Part shown: positions 1 to 4,815 of the stretch, one piece after another
How positions within the stretch are numbered: the first letter of the stretch is position 1
How the letters are laid out: every line of letters begins with the position of its first letter
Source: an uncultured Caulobacterales bacterium
Lineage (GTDB): Bacteria; Pseudomonadota; Alphaproteobacteria; Caulobacterales; Caulobacteraceae
Length of the DNA stretch: 5,009 nucleotides
Reading direction: 5' to 3'
Assembly: GCA_903889785.1 (NCBI GenBank)
Contig: CAISYT010000002.1
Coordinates: 1 to 5,009 of the forward strand
Position numbers and translations under genes: made by a program
Notes under the pieces: generated by a model
The model's input: the letters and a program-made list of their open reading frames with translations, nothing else
What the model was told of the DNA's origin: nothing
Database searches by the model: none

Positions 1-1
1 C

Positions 2-853
2 GCGGTTTCAGACGCCGTACGTCGCGCTCGCGCCGGATTGAACGACCCCAACCGACCGATCGGCAGTTTCCTGTTCTTGGGCCCCACGGGCGTGGGAAAG
101 ACCGAACTGACCAAGGCGCTGGCGGAATTCCTGTTCGCCGATGACGCCGCCATCACGCGCATCGATATGAGCGAATATATGGAAAAGCACTCGGTCAGCC
201 GCCTGATCGGCGCGCCACCGGGCTATGTCGGCTATGACGAAGGCGGCAGCCTGACCGAGGCCGTGCGTCGCCGCCCTTATCAGGTGGTTTTGTTTGATGA
301 GGTCGAGAAGGCCCATCCCGATGTGTTCAACGTGCTGCTGCAGGTGCTGGACGACGGCCGATTGACCGATGGCCAGGGCCGCACGGTCGATTTCCGCAAT
401 ACCCTGATCATCATGACCAGCAACCTGGGCTCGGAATATCTCGCCAACCAAGGTGAAGGCGATGACGTGGAGGCTGTTCGGCCCATGGTGATGGACGCAG
501 TGCGCCGGCACTTCCGGCCGGAGTTCCTCAACCGGATCGACGAGATCATTCTGTTCTGCCGCCTTGGCCGCGAGCAGATGGAGTCGATCGTGCGTATCCA
601 GCTGGGTCGGTTCGAAAAGCTGCTGGCCGATCGCCGAATGACCCTGAGCCTGGACGCTGCGGCCCTGCATTGGCTGAGCGAGAAGGGCTATGATCCGGTC
701 TACGGGGCCCGGCCACTGAAGCGGGTGATCCAAAAGGAACTGGTCGATCCGGTGGCGCGTAAGTTGCTGGCGGGTGAGATTGTCGACGGCGCATTGATCG
801 CGGTGACCGCCGGCGACGGCGCGCTACAGATCGGCAGGGCGACGCTGAACTGA
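2..853 (+). CDS. clpB: ClpB disaggregase, C-terminal part (5' end outside window)
   Basis: ClpB is a cytosolic AAA+ hexamer that, with DnaK, pulls proteins out of aggregates by threading them through its pore. The reading frame is open from base 2, so the gene enters from the left; the TTG at 38 is not a real start, because the residues before it ([12 protein letters not shown]) are typical ClpB. The 283 visible residues cover the second ATPase domain: Walker A GPTGVGKT at 27-34, pore-loop GYVG at 74-77, Walker B VVLFDE at 95-100, sensor 1 TSN at 139-141, the [11 protein letters not shown] segment, and sensor 2 in GARPLKR followed by the small C-terminal domain. Full ClpB proteins are about 860 residues, so roughly the first two thirds is missing only because of the window edge. 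All key residues seen are intact. It stops with TGA 24 bases from a convergent acetyltransferase gene. ClpA and ClpC share this domain, but the sequence around both nucleotide motifs reads as ClpB. Confidence 0.96.
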   Translation, partial: AVSDAVRRARAGLNDPNRPIGSFLFLGPTGVGKTELTKALAEFLFADDAAITRIDMSEYMEKHSVSRLIGAPPGYVGYDEGGSLTEAVRRRPYQVVLFDEVEKAHPDVFNVLLQVLDDGRLTDGQGRTVDFRNTLIIMTSNLGSEYLANQGEGDDVEAVRPMVMDAVRRHFRPEFLNRIDEIILFCRLGREQMESIVRIQLGRFEKLLADRRMTLSLDAAALHWLSEKGYDPVYGARPLKRVIQKELVDPVARKLLAGEIVDGALIAVTAGDGALQIGRATLN

Positions 854-877
854 CGGCGCGCCTCTGTGGCGGTGCCG

Positions 878-1153
878 CTAGGCCAGGAGGTCGTTGTTTT
901 CTGGATGGCGGCGCATCCAGGCGACCGCATAGCTGCAAACAGGCTTGATCCTGACCCCTTCGGCCCGCGCCGCCGTAATGACCTGCTGCATCAGCCTGTC
1001 CGCCGCGCCGGTACCCCGCAACGGCATTGCCGCTTCAACCCGGGGAAGGGTCAGCACGCCGGCATGGCGCTGGTAGTCGGCAAAGGCCAGTTTGCCGTCA
1101 ACGTCTAGTTCGAAACGGCTGTCTTCGCGATTGTCGGTGAACCTATCGCTCAT
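878..1153 (-). CDS. Small GNAT-like N-acetyltransferase (YidJ/PF14542 type)
   Basis: This 91-residue protein looks like the compact, single-domain branch of the GNAT superfamily (COG2388, Acetyltransf_CG), which binds acetyl-CoA; the acceptor substrate is unknown for most members. Visible family features are the opening strand RFELDVDGKLAFADY at 13-27, a degenerate acetyl-CoA loop LRGTGAADRL at 45-54 (usual pattern R-G-x-G-x-G/A), the segment IKPVCSYAVAWMRRHPE at 69-85 with the conserved Cys73, and the closing DLL. The length matches the family. The ATG start is supported by GGAGG five bases upstream (minus strand, about 1159-1163). The gene converges on clpB and is separated from mnmA, which is on the same strand, by about 190 bases, so it may have its own promoter. 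The family assignment is firm; the biological role cannot be read from sequence. Confidence 0.88.
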   Translation of the reverse strand: MSDRFTDNREDSRFELDVDGKLAFADYQRHAGVLTLPRVEAAMPLRGTGAADRLMQQVITAARAEGVRIKPVCSYAVAWMRRHPENNDLLA

Positions 1154-1205
1154 GTGGCCTCCGTGAGATTTTGATCTCTGTTTACTGCCTCTACCCGAGA
1201 TTGCG

Positions 1206-1351
1206 ATGCGTCGATTGTCCCTGGCCCTTCTGATCTGCGCTAGCGCCGTTTCCGTGGCGGCCGATTTCGCTGCCCCGCCACAATTTATCCCGGCGACATG
1301 ACGATGGCCAATGGCATACAGATCAACCTCCTGGGACTGACCCGCCCCTAG
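1206..1351 (+). pseudogene. Possible frameshifted remnant of a small secreted protein
   Basis: An ATG at 1206 opens a 31-codon frame beginning MRRLSLALLICASAVSVAA, a good signal peptide (two arginines, a hydrophobic core and small residues before a likely cut). The frame ends at TGA 1299-1301 after only about 12 further residues. In another frame the sequence continues sensibly (YPGDMTMANGIQINLLGL from about 1286) to TAG at 1349-1351, which overlaps the mnmA stop on the other strand. A single frame change near 1283-1290 would join the two parts into a secreted protein of about 47 residues. No clear ribosome binding site lies before 1206. I do not recognise the protein. It could also be chance: the frames are short and the second part has no independent support. 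Confidence 0.3.
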
Positions 1352-2535
1352 AGCGCGGCAATCGTTGAGGCGATGAACCCTCCGCCCAGCACGCGGCTGG
1401 GCTTGGCCGCGTCATAGAGGACGCAGGCCTGGCCGGGCGCAACGCCTTCCTCCGCGTTTTCGAACCGAACCAAGGGCATTGCGTCCTCCAGCATCAGCCG
1501 GGCCGGGGCCGGCTCGCGGGTGGAGCGTACGCGCGCCAGCACGGCCTGCCCGTCCGCCGCCGCATCCATCAGCGATGCCTGATCCCCCAGCCAGTTGTCT
1601 TCCTTCAGCCGCAGGGCTGCGGTCAGCAAGGCTTCGCGGGGGCCAACGATGACCTGGCGTTTGTCAGCGTCGATCTTGACCACAAATAGCGGGTCGCCGG
1701 CACCGCCAGGCAGCCCGCGCCTCTGGCCGACCGTAAAGCGGGTAACGCCCTCGTGCTGGCCGAGGATGCGACCGTCGAGATGAACCACGTCGCCGGGCAA
1801 GGCCCCTTGCGGACGCAGCTTGTCGATCACCGTGGTGTAGCGGCCCTCAGGGACAAAGCAGATGTCTTGACTGTCTGGCTTGTCAGCGGCGGCTAGCCGC
1901 AAGTTGGCGGCAATGGCGCGCACTAGCGGCTTTTCCAAACCGCCAAGGGGGAAGCGCAGATAGTCAAGCTGGTCGCGCGTGGTGGCGAACAGGAACCAAC
2001 TCTGATCGCGCGCCGGGTCGGCGGCGCGGTGCAACTGCGCGCCCAGGGGCGAGGCTTCACGGCGCACATAGTGGCCAGTGGCCATGGCGGCGGCACCCAG
2101 GTCCTTGGCAACGTCGAGCAGGTCGCGAAACTTGACGGTCTGGTTGCAGCGGATGCAGGGGATCGGCGTCTCGCCGCGCAGGTAGGCGTCGGCGAATTCC
2201 TCGACCACGGACTGGCGGAAGCGGCTTTCATAATCAAGCACATAGTGCGGTATGCCGATCCGCTCGGCGGCCTGGCGTGCGTCGTGGATGTCTTGTCCGG
2301 CGCAGCAGGCCCCCTTCTTCTGGATCGCTGCGCCATGGTCGTAGAGTTGCAGGGTGACGCCCACCACATCGTAACCGGCTTGGTGCAGCAGGGTGGCGGT
2401 CACGGTGGAGTCCACCCCGCCTGACATGGCCACTAGCACACGCGTGCCGACGGGCAGGCCGACGCTACCGCGCACGGTATCTATCACGGCCTGCGGCGCG
2501 CAGCTGTCGATCGCGGTTGCGAGGTCGAGGATCAT
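1348..2535 (-). CDS. mnmA: tRNA-specific 2-thiouridylase MnmA
   Basis: MnmA adenylates U34 in the anticodon of Lys, Glu and Gln tRNAs and replaces its C2 oxygen with sulfur carried as a persulfide, giving s2U34 for accurate decoding. The 395-residue protein is complete. It shows the PP-loop SGGVDS at 38-43, the alphaproteobacterial stretch QLYDHGAA and KGACCAGQD at 63-82, the CxxCN motif at 127-131 whose Cys130 corresponds to E. coli Cys102, TGHY at 153-156, RDQSWFLF at 176-183, and SQDICF at 222-227 whose Cys226 corresponds to the persulfide cysteine Cys199. The central tRNA-binding and C-terminal beta-barrel regions (GQRRGLPGG, then RVLGGGFI near the end) follow. It is longer than E. coli MnmA, mainly at the N terminus, as in relatives. 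The ATG start lacks a visible Shine-Dalgarno and sits just after a palindrome. No in-frame ATG precedes Met37, inside the motif region, so the chosen start is likely. Confidence 0.96.
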   Translation of the reverse strand: MILDLATAIDSCAPQAVIDTVRGSVGLPVGTRVLVAMSGGVDSTVTATLLHQAGYDVVGVTLQLYDHGAAIQKKGACCAGQDIHDARQAAERIGIPHYVLDYESRFRQSVVEEFADAYLRGETPIPCIRCNQTVKFRDLLDVAKDLGAAAMATGHYVRREASPLGAQLHRAADPARDQSWFLFATTRDQLDYLRFPLGGLEKPLVRAIAANLRLAAADKPDSQDICFVPEGRYTTVIDKLRPQGALPGDVVHLDGRILGQHEGVTRFTVGQRRGLPGGAGDPLFVVKIDADKRQVIVGPREALLTAALRLKEDNWLGDQASLMDAAADGQAVLARVRSTREPAPARLMLEDAMPLVRFENAEEGVAPGQACVLYDAAKPSRVLGGGFIASTIAAL

Positions 2536-2537
2536 GT

Positions 2538-2553
2538 AGCGCTATCTAGCGCT
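2538..2553 (-). promoter_or_regulatory. Palindrome directly upstream of the mnmA start
   Basis: The sequence AGCGCTA-TC-TAGCGCT is a perfect inverted repeat with 7-base arms and a 2-base centre, ending two bases before the mnmA ATG (2533-2535). In RNA it would form a 6-bp GC-rich stem with a 4-base loop exactly where a ribosome binding site should be, and no Shine-Dalgarno is visible nearby. It could be a protein operator or a translation-damping hairpin. No known binding motif is recognised. Confidence 0.4.
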
Positions 2554-2584
2554 CGCGCTGGCGATTTACGAGCCCGAGGGCTGC

Positions 2585-2707
2585 CTAAGGCTTCAGGAGG
2601 GCCAGCGGCGACGATCCATTCAGGCTCTGAAACACCTGGGCGGCAGCCTGCACTGAGACCTGGGCCGCCTGTAGACTACTGATCGCATCGCGCCCTCCAC
2701 TCTGGAA
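2585..2707 (-). pseudogene. Remnant of a FlgL/flagellin-type C-terminus
   Basis: On the minus strand a 40-codon frame is open between an in-frame TGA (2708-2710) and TAG (2585-2587). It contains no ATG and reads GGRDAISSLQAAQVSVQ, then AAAQVFQSLNGSSPLALLKP. This regular heptad-like helix, with the pattern L-x-x-A-Q-x-x-x-Q-A-x-A-x-V-F and a short hydrophobic end, resembles the C-terminal D0 helix of hook-filament junction proteins (FlgL) and flagellins. Only the last part of such a protein (usually 300 or more residues) is present, and the DNA upstream turns abruptly AT-rich, so the 5' part appears deleted. The position next to sciP and an flhA remnant supports a flagellar origin. The family match is by eye over a short, low-complexity helix, so the name is tentative. 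Confidence 0.42.
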
Positions 2708-2898
2708 TCATTGACCGTTGACCTATCTGCTGAGTTCACGGGGCTGATCGATACAAAAATAACCTAATCAGCATAATCGAATATTATAACGACCGCGGAT
2801 CAAATACTTAAATAAATCCTGAACATTAAAATATATTCGCACGAATTAACTCATAATATTTTGTTGTATCAACTTGAGACATCGAGCGCGCATTGAAA

Positions 2899-2912
2899 GA
2901 TTCTCATGATTC
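2899..2912. promoter_or_regulatory. Paired GANTC (CcrM methylation) sites
   Basis: GATTC occurs at 2899-2903 and again at 2908-2912, with start points nine bases apart, about 90 bases before the sciP start. A third site, GAATC, lies at 2705-2709. GANTC is methylated by CcrM in Caulobacterales, and its methylation state together with GcrA times the transcription of many cell-cycle genes. Two sites this close inside a promoter region fit such control. The motif match is exact; regulation is inferred. Confidence 0.5.
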
Positions 2913-2933
2913 AGTGTTTTTTTACTAACAGAA

Positions 2934-2948
2934 TTAATCCAATGTTAT
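2934..2948 (+). promoter_or_regulatory. Near-consensus CtrA binding site
   Basis: TTAA-TCCAATG-TTAT matches the CtrA box TTAA-N7-TTAA at seven of the eight conserved bases, with exact spacing. It is centred about 57 bases before the sciP start codon. In Caulobacter crescentus CtrA activates sciP and SciP then blocks CtrA-driven transcription, so a CtrA box here matches the known circuit. TTAA half-sites are common in AT-rich DNA, which lowers the confidence. Confidence 0.5.
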
Positions 2949-2983
2949 TTGAAGCGGCCTACGTTCCTCGCAAGATGTGAGTT

Positions 2984-2988
2984 GGAGG
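2984..2988 (+). promoter_or_regulatory. Ribosome binding site of sciP
   Basis: GGAGG lies nine bases before the ATG at 2998 and twelve before the immediately following ATG at 3001. The spacing favours the first ATG, though either would change the protein by only one residue. Confidence 0.75.
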
Positions 2989-2997
2989 TAGAAGCCC

Positions 2998-3279
2998 ATG
3001 ATGCAGCAGCAACGAACCAATAGCTGTGCCGAAAAGTACGTGATCGGGCCAACCGGCACGCCCTTGACCATTTCAGACTTGCCCCCTGTTGAGACAGAGC
3101 GCTGGGTCATTCGCCGTAAGGCAGAGGTTGTGGCCGCTGTGCGTGGCGGGCTTCTCTCGCTCGACGAGGCCTGCGACCGCTACAGGCTGACCAATGAAGA
3201 GTTTCTCAACTGGCAGCAGTCGATCGATCGGCACGGTATGGCCGGTCTGCGGGCCACCCGTTTGCAGCAGTACCGATAG
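2998..3279 (+). CDS. sciP: SciP cell-cycle regulator (DUF1153), CtrA antagonist
   Basis: SciP is a small cytoplasmic helix-turn-helix protein that, in Caulobacter, represses CtrA-activated genes (many of them flagellar) early in the cell cycle by binding DNA and interfering with RNA polymerase recruitment by CtrA. This 93-residue protein matches the family over almost its whole length: YVIGPTGTPLTISDLPP at 14-30, the strongly conserved RWVIRRKAEVVAAVRGGLLS at 35-54, the helix-turn-helix region DEACDRYRLTNEEFLNWQ at 56-73, and RHGMAGLRATRLQQYR to the end. Only the first dozen residues are variable. The start is fixed by GGAGG nine bases upstream. Nothing looks damaged, in contrast to the flagellar remnants on both sides. 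Its upstream region carries a CtrA box and GANTC sites. A short inverted repeat (TAGGCC 3277-3282, GGCCTA 3293-3298) covers the stop but has no T-run, so it is not a convincing terminator. Confidence 0.93.
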   Translation: MMQQQRTNSCAEKYVIGPTGTPLTISDLPPVETERWVIRRKAEVVAAVRGGLLSLDEACDRYRLTNEEFLNWQQSIDRHGMAGLRATRLQQYR

Positions 3280-3283
3280 GCCT

Positions 3284-3642
3284 AAGGTCCAGGGCCTAGT
3301 CGAACAAGTGCGCAGCCGGCTCTCGAAACAGCTCTAGTGGGCGAACCGTGGCGAAGATGGCGCGCTGCCGATCGTCACCATGGGTTCGGACGGGGAGCAG
3401 GCGTTCAATGACGCCCTGACCGGGCCGGGCGAGGAAAGCAATTGACCCTGGTACCGTCGCGCCTGCAGGACTTTACCCGGGGCGTGCGCGAGGCGTTCGA
3501 GCGCGCCGCCCTGCTCCTGACCAGCCCCCAGATCCGTCCCCATTTACGCTCGATCATTGAGTGTTTCCGAGGCCAGACCATCGTGATGAGTCAAAACGAA
3601 ATCCACCCGAAGGCGCGTCTTCGCACCGTCGGCGTTGTCTAG
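3284..3642 (+). pseudogene. flhA: Decayed 3' end of flhA (flagellar export gate)
   Basis: FlhA is the large inner-membrane export-gate subunit of the flagellar type III secretion system, normally about 700 residues. Only the last part of its cytoplasmic domain is recognisable here, in two frames. From about 3284 the frame reads GLVEQVRSRLSKQL, hits TAG at 3335-3337, continues WANRGEDGALPIVTMGSDGE and AFNDALTGPGEESN, then meets TGA at 3443. From 3442 the next frame reads LTLVPSRLQDFTRGVREAFE, LLLTSPQIRPHLRSIIE and SQNEIHPKARLRTVG, ending at TAG 3640. One lost base near 3440 explains the shift and would restore a Gln-Leu. A few residues also seem missing between AFERAA and LLLTSP, where FlhA usually has a short linker. 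The 66-codon frame starting TTG at 3442 is therefore not a gene of its own. The remnant starts within about ten bases of the sciP stop, which suggests a deletion junction there. Confidence 0.85.
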
Positions 3643-3700
3643 TCTTATTGCCGCGCCGCCCCGTCACTGATAGCCATGCGGCGTGAGGCACGAGCGCCGC

Positions 3701-3707
3701 AGGGAGG
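3701..3707 (+). promoter_or_regulatory. Ribosome binding site deciding the DUF4282 start
   Basis: AGGGAGG lies ten bases before the ATG at 3718. This makes 3718 the likely start, rather than the in-frame ATG at 3676, which has no Shine-Dalgarno and would add an Arg-rich, non-family extension. Confidence 0.7.
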
Positions 3708-3717
3708 TCCCTTATCG

Positions 3718-4074
3718 ATGGCCAACAAGTCGATACGTTCCATGATGTGGGACCTGCTGACCTTCGACCGCCTGATCACCGGTCCGATGGTCCATCTGAT
3801 CTATTGGGCCGGCTTGGGTGTGATTTCGCTGGTGGCGTTTTCGTCGGTGGGTGCCGCCGTCGGCGTGGCCCTGCGCGAGACAGCGATCCTGGGCAAGATT
3901 CTGGCCATACCCGTGGCCGTGGCCGGCCTACTGGTCGCCGGTGCCTTAGTGCTGCTGTGGCGCGCCCTCTGCGAATTCTACGTGGCTATTTTCCGGATCA
4001 GCGACGACCTGCGCGCGCTACGCCTACAGGTCGAGACCGAACGCGCCGACCAGCGGCCGGCCGGAAAACCCTAG
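3718..4074 (+). CDS. DUF4282 family small inner-membrane protein
   Basis: This 118-residue protein has two predicted membrane segments, about residues 26-50 and 57-80. It opens with WDLLTFDRLITGPMVHLIYW at 11-30, in the style F-D-x-x-I-T-x-x-x-x-x-x-Y-W, and closes its conserved part with LLWRALCEFYVAIFRISDDL at 79-98; both signatures are typical of DUF4282. A charged cytoplasmic tail follows. The family is widespread in bacteria, and I know of no assigned biochemical function. It lies directly behind the flhA remnant on the same strand, so it may once have been transcribed with the flagellar genes and must now use another promoter; none is obvious in the 75 bases between them. The frame is intact and the stop is TAG. 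The domain call is good; the role is unknown. Confidence 0.85.
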   Translation: MANKSIRSMMWDLLTFDRLITGPMVHLIYWAGLGVISLVAFSSVGAAVGVALRETAILGKILAIPVAVAGLLVAGALVLLWRALCEFYVAIFRISDDLRALRLQVETERADQRPAGKP

Positions 4075-4075
4075 G

Positions 4076-4102
4076 CAAAGCCTCAGCCCGTCTAGGGCTT
4101 TG
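4076..4102 (+). terminator. Possible weak terminator hairpin after the DUF4282 gene
   Basis: CAAAGCC (4076-4082) pairs perfectly with GGCTTTG (4096-4102) around a 13-base loop. A competing 5-bp stem AGCCC/GGGCT (4085-4089, 4095-4099) is possible inside. What follows is GGCTCTTAAAAA and not a true T-run, so intrinsic termination would be weak. It begins one base after the stop codon at 4072-4074, which is the expected place. Confidence 0.3.
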
Positions 4103-4151
4103 GGCTCTTAAAAATTCCCATTGCGCTGAAGATTGCGGCGTGAGCGAAGTT

Positions 4152-4310
4152 ATGTCCCAAAAGCCTACCGATCAGTCATCAACCTTCAAGCCCGGTGACA
4201 AGATCACTACTTACTTCCATCCATCACGCGATGGATCGAATGGGGGCCAGTTCGTCTCCGTTTCTCAACTGAACGGTCAGATCCTCGAGTCGCGCGGGCG
4301 TGGCGGCTGA
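4152..4310 (+). CDS. Small protein resembling a DUF6152 C-terminus
   Basis: This 52-residue frame reads MSQKPTDQSSTFKPGDKITT, then YFHPSRDGSNGGQFVSVSQL and NGQIL. The core, F/L-K-P-G-D-K-I/V-T, x-x-H/N-P-x-R-D-G, G-G-x-F-V-S-V, G-Q/R-x-L, resembles the C-terminal half of DUF6152 proteins, secreted proteins of roughly 120 residues and unknown function. The N-terminal half and signal peptide are absent, so this is either a degraded leftover or a free-standing short version. A GTG at 4140 would add four residues; neither start has a good Shine-Dalgarno. Its TGA overlaps the ATG of the next gene (TGATG at 4308-4312), an arrangement typical of translational coupling, which argues that it is translated. 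The family link is by eye and tentative. Confidence 0.5.
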   Translation: MSQKPTDQSSTFKPGDKITTYFHPSRDGSNGGQFVSVSQLNGQILESRGRGG

Positions 4311-4795
4311 TGCGGCGATTGCTGGCGGCCTGCTCCATTTTGCTCGCTGCGCCAACCCTCGCTGGCGCGCAGACCTGGACCGAGTGCCGTTATCCCGAAG
4401 CCAAATTCGTGGTGCAGTTCCCGGCAGAACCCATGGTGGTCAACGACGACTATAAGGCGACGGTAGGCCAGATCGCGCCGGTGACCCTCTATTCGGCCGC
4501 TTTGGATAACATCAGCTACACCGTGACCGTGGCGGACTTTTCCAAGATCAACCTTGCCGAGGAGGCGGTGGTCGGAGCCGCCATCAAGGCTCTGTCGGCC
4601 ACCGGTGATGTCACCGTCGATGTCACTGAGCGCATCAACCGGCAGTACAGCCATGAGCTGGGCATCAACGGCAAGGACGGCAGCCGCACGGCCGCCTCGG
4701 TATTTTATGTCGATCAAAAACTCTATCTACCGATCGGCAAGGCCGTGCCGCCCAATGCCATGGCGGGATCGGGTAAGCTGAGCCGTTTTCAGTAG
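4310..4795 (+). CDS. Secreted protein of unknown function, probably shortened at its C-terminus
   Basis: The 161-residue product begins with a clear signal peptide (MRRLLAACSILLAAPTLAGA, likely cut after residue 20 before QTWTE), so it is probably periplasmic or exported. The mature part has a W-x-x-Y-x-x-x-x-F-x-V-x-F-P pattern (WTECRYPEAKFVVQFP), alternating strand-like segments and a single Cys (residue 26 of the precursor). I do not recognise the family with certainty. The end is suspicious: after KLSRFQ the TAG at 4793-4795 is followed in frame by SLQFPDR and another TAG at 4817-4819. The combined reading RFQ-x-SLQF looks like the final beta-strand seen in similar secreted proteins, so TAG may replace a Gln codon (CAG). 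The start overlaps the stop of the upstream small gene by one base and has no ribosome binding site of its own, pointing to coupling. The protein may still work without its last residues. Confidence 0.7.
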   Translation: MRRLLAACSILLAAPTLAGAQTWTECRYPEAKFVVQFPAEPMVVNDDYKATVGQIAPVTLYSAALDNISYTVTVADFSKINLAEEAVVGAAIKALSATGDVTVDVTERINRQYSHELGINGKDGSRTAASVFYVDQKLYLPIGKAVPPNAMAGSGKLSRFQ

Positions 4796-4815
4796 TCGTT
4801 ACAGTTTCCCGACCG

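Larger units (their letters stand above)
2711..2983. other. AT-rich regulatory region upstream of sciP, no gene seen
   Basis: This stretch contrasts sharply with the GC-rich surroundings: 2751-2870 has 32 G/C in 120 bases (27%). I see no convincing coding frame. It contains TTAA half-sites at 2808-2811, 2826-2829 and 2846-2849, an 11-base palindrome GTTG-TAT-CAAC at 2863-2873, two GATTC sites and one near-consensus CtrA box (listed separately). It most likely serves as the sciP promoter. It also contains the left edge of the lost flagellar DNA. I could not assign a convincing -35/-10 pair. Confidence 0.6.

Noticed and set aside
8..733. A 241-codon open frame on the minus strand
   Set aside because: It lies wholly antisense to the conserved clpB ATPase domain and has no recognisable protein features; it is a by-product of GC-rich codon use.
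2029..2424. A 131-codon plus-strand frame
   Set aside because: It is antisense to the catalytic part of mnmA, whose motifs are all present on the other strand.
3277..3298. Inverted repeat over the sciP stop as a terminator
   Set aside because: The stem is only 6 bp with a 10-base loop and no following T-run; part of it belongs to the flhA remnant.
3442..3642. A 66-codon frame as an independent small gene
   Set aside because: It is the in-frame tail of flhA after a one-base shift; the TTG start has no ribosome binding site and the sequence continues FlhA homology from the preceding frame.
3747..4310. A 187-codon plus-strand frame
   Set aside because: Its first two thirds is an out-of-frame shadow of the DUF4282 gene; only the end (from about 4140-4152) looks like a real protein and is annotated separately.
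4277..4717. A 146-codon minus-strand frame
   Set aside because: It is antisense to the secreted-protein gene, which has a signal peptide and coupled start; the minus frame lacks such support.
1348..4795. Genome-wide amber recoding
   Set aside because: Several intact genes here (acetyltransferase, mnmA, sciP, DUF4282) end naturally at TAG at the expected family length, so TAG functions as a stop.
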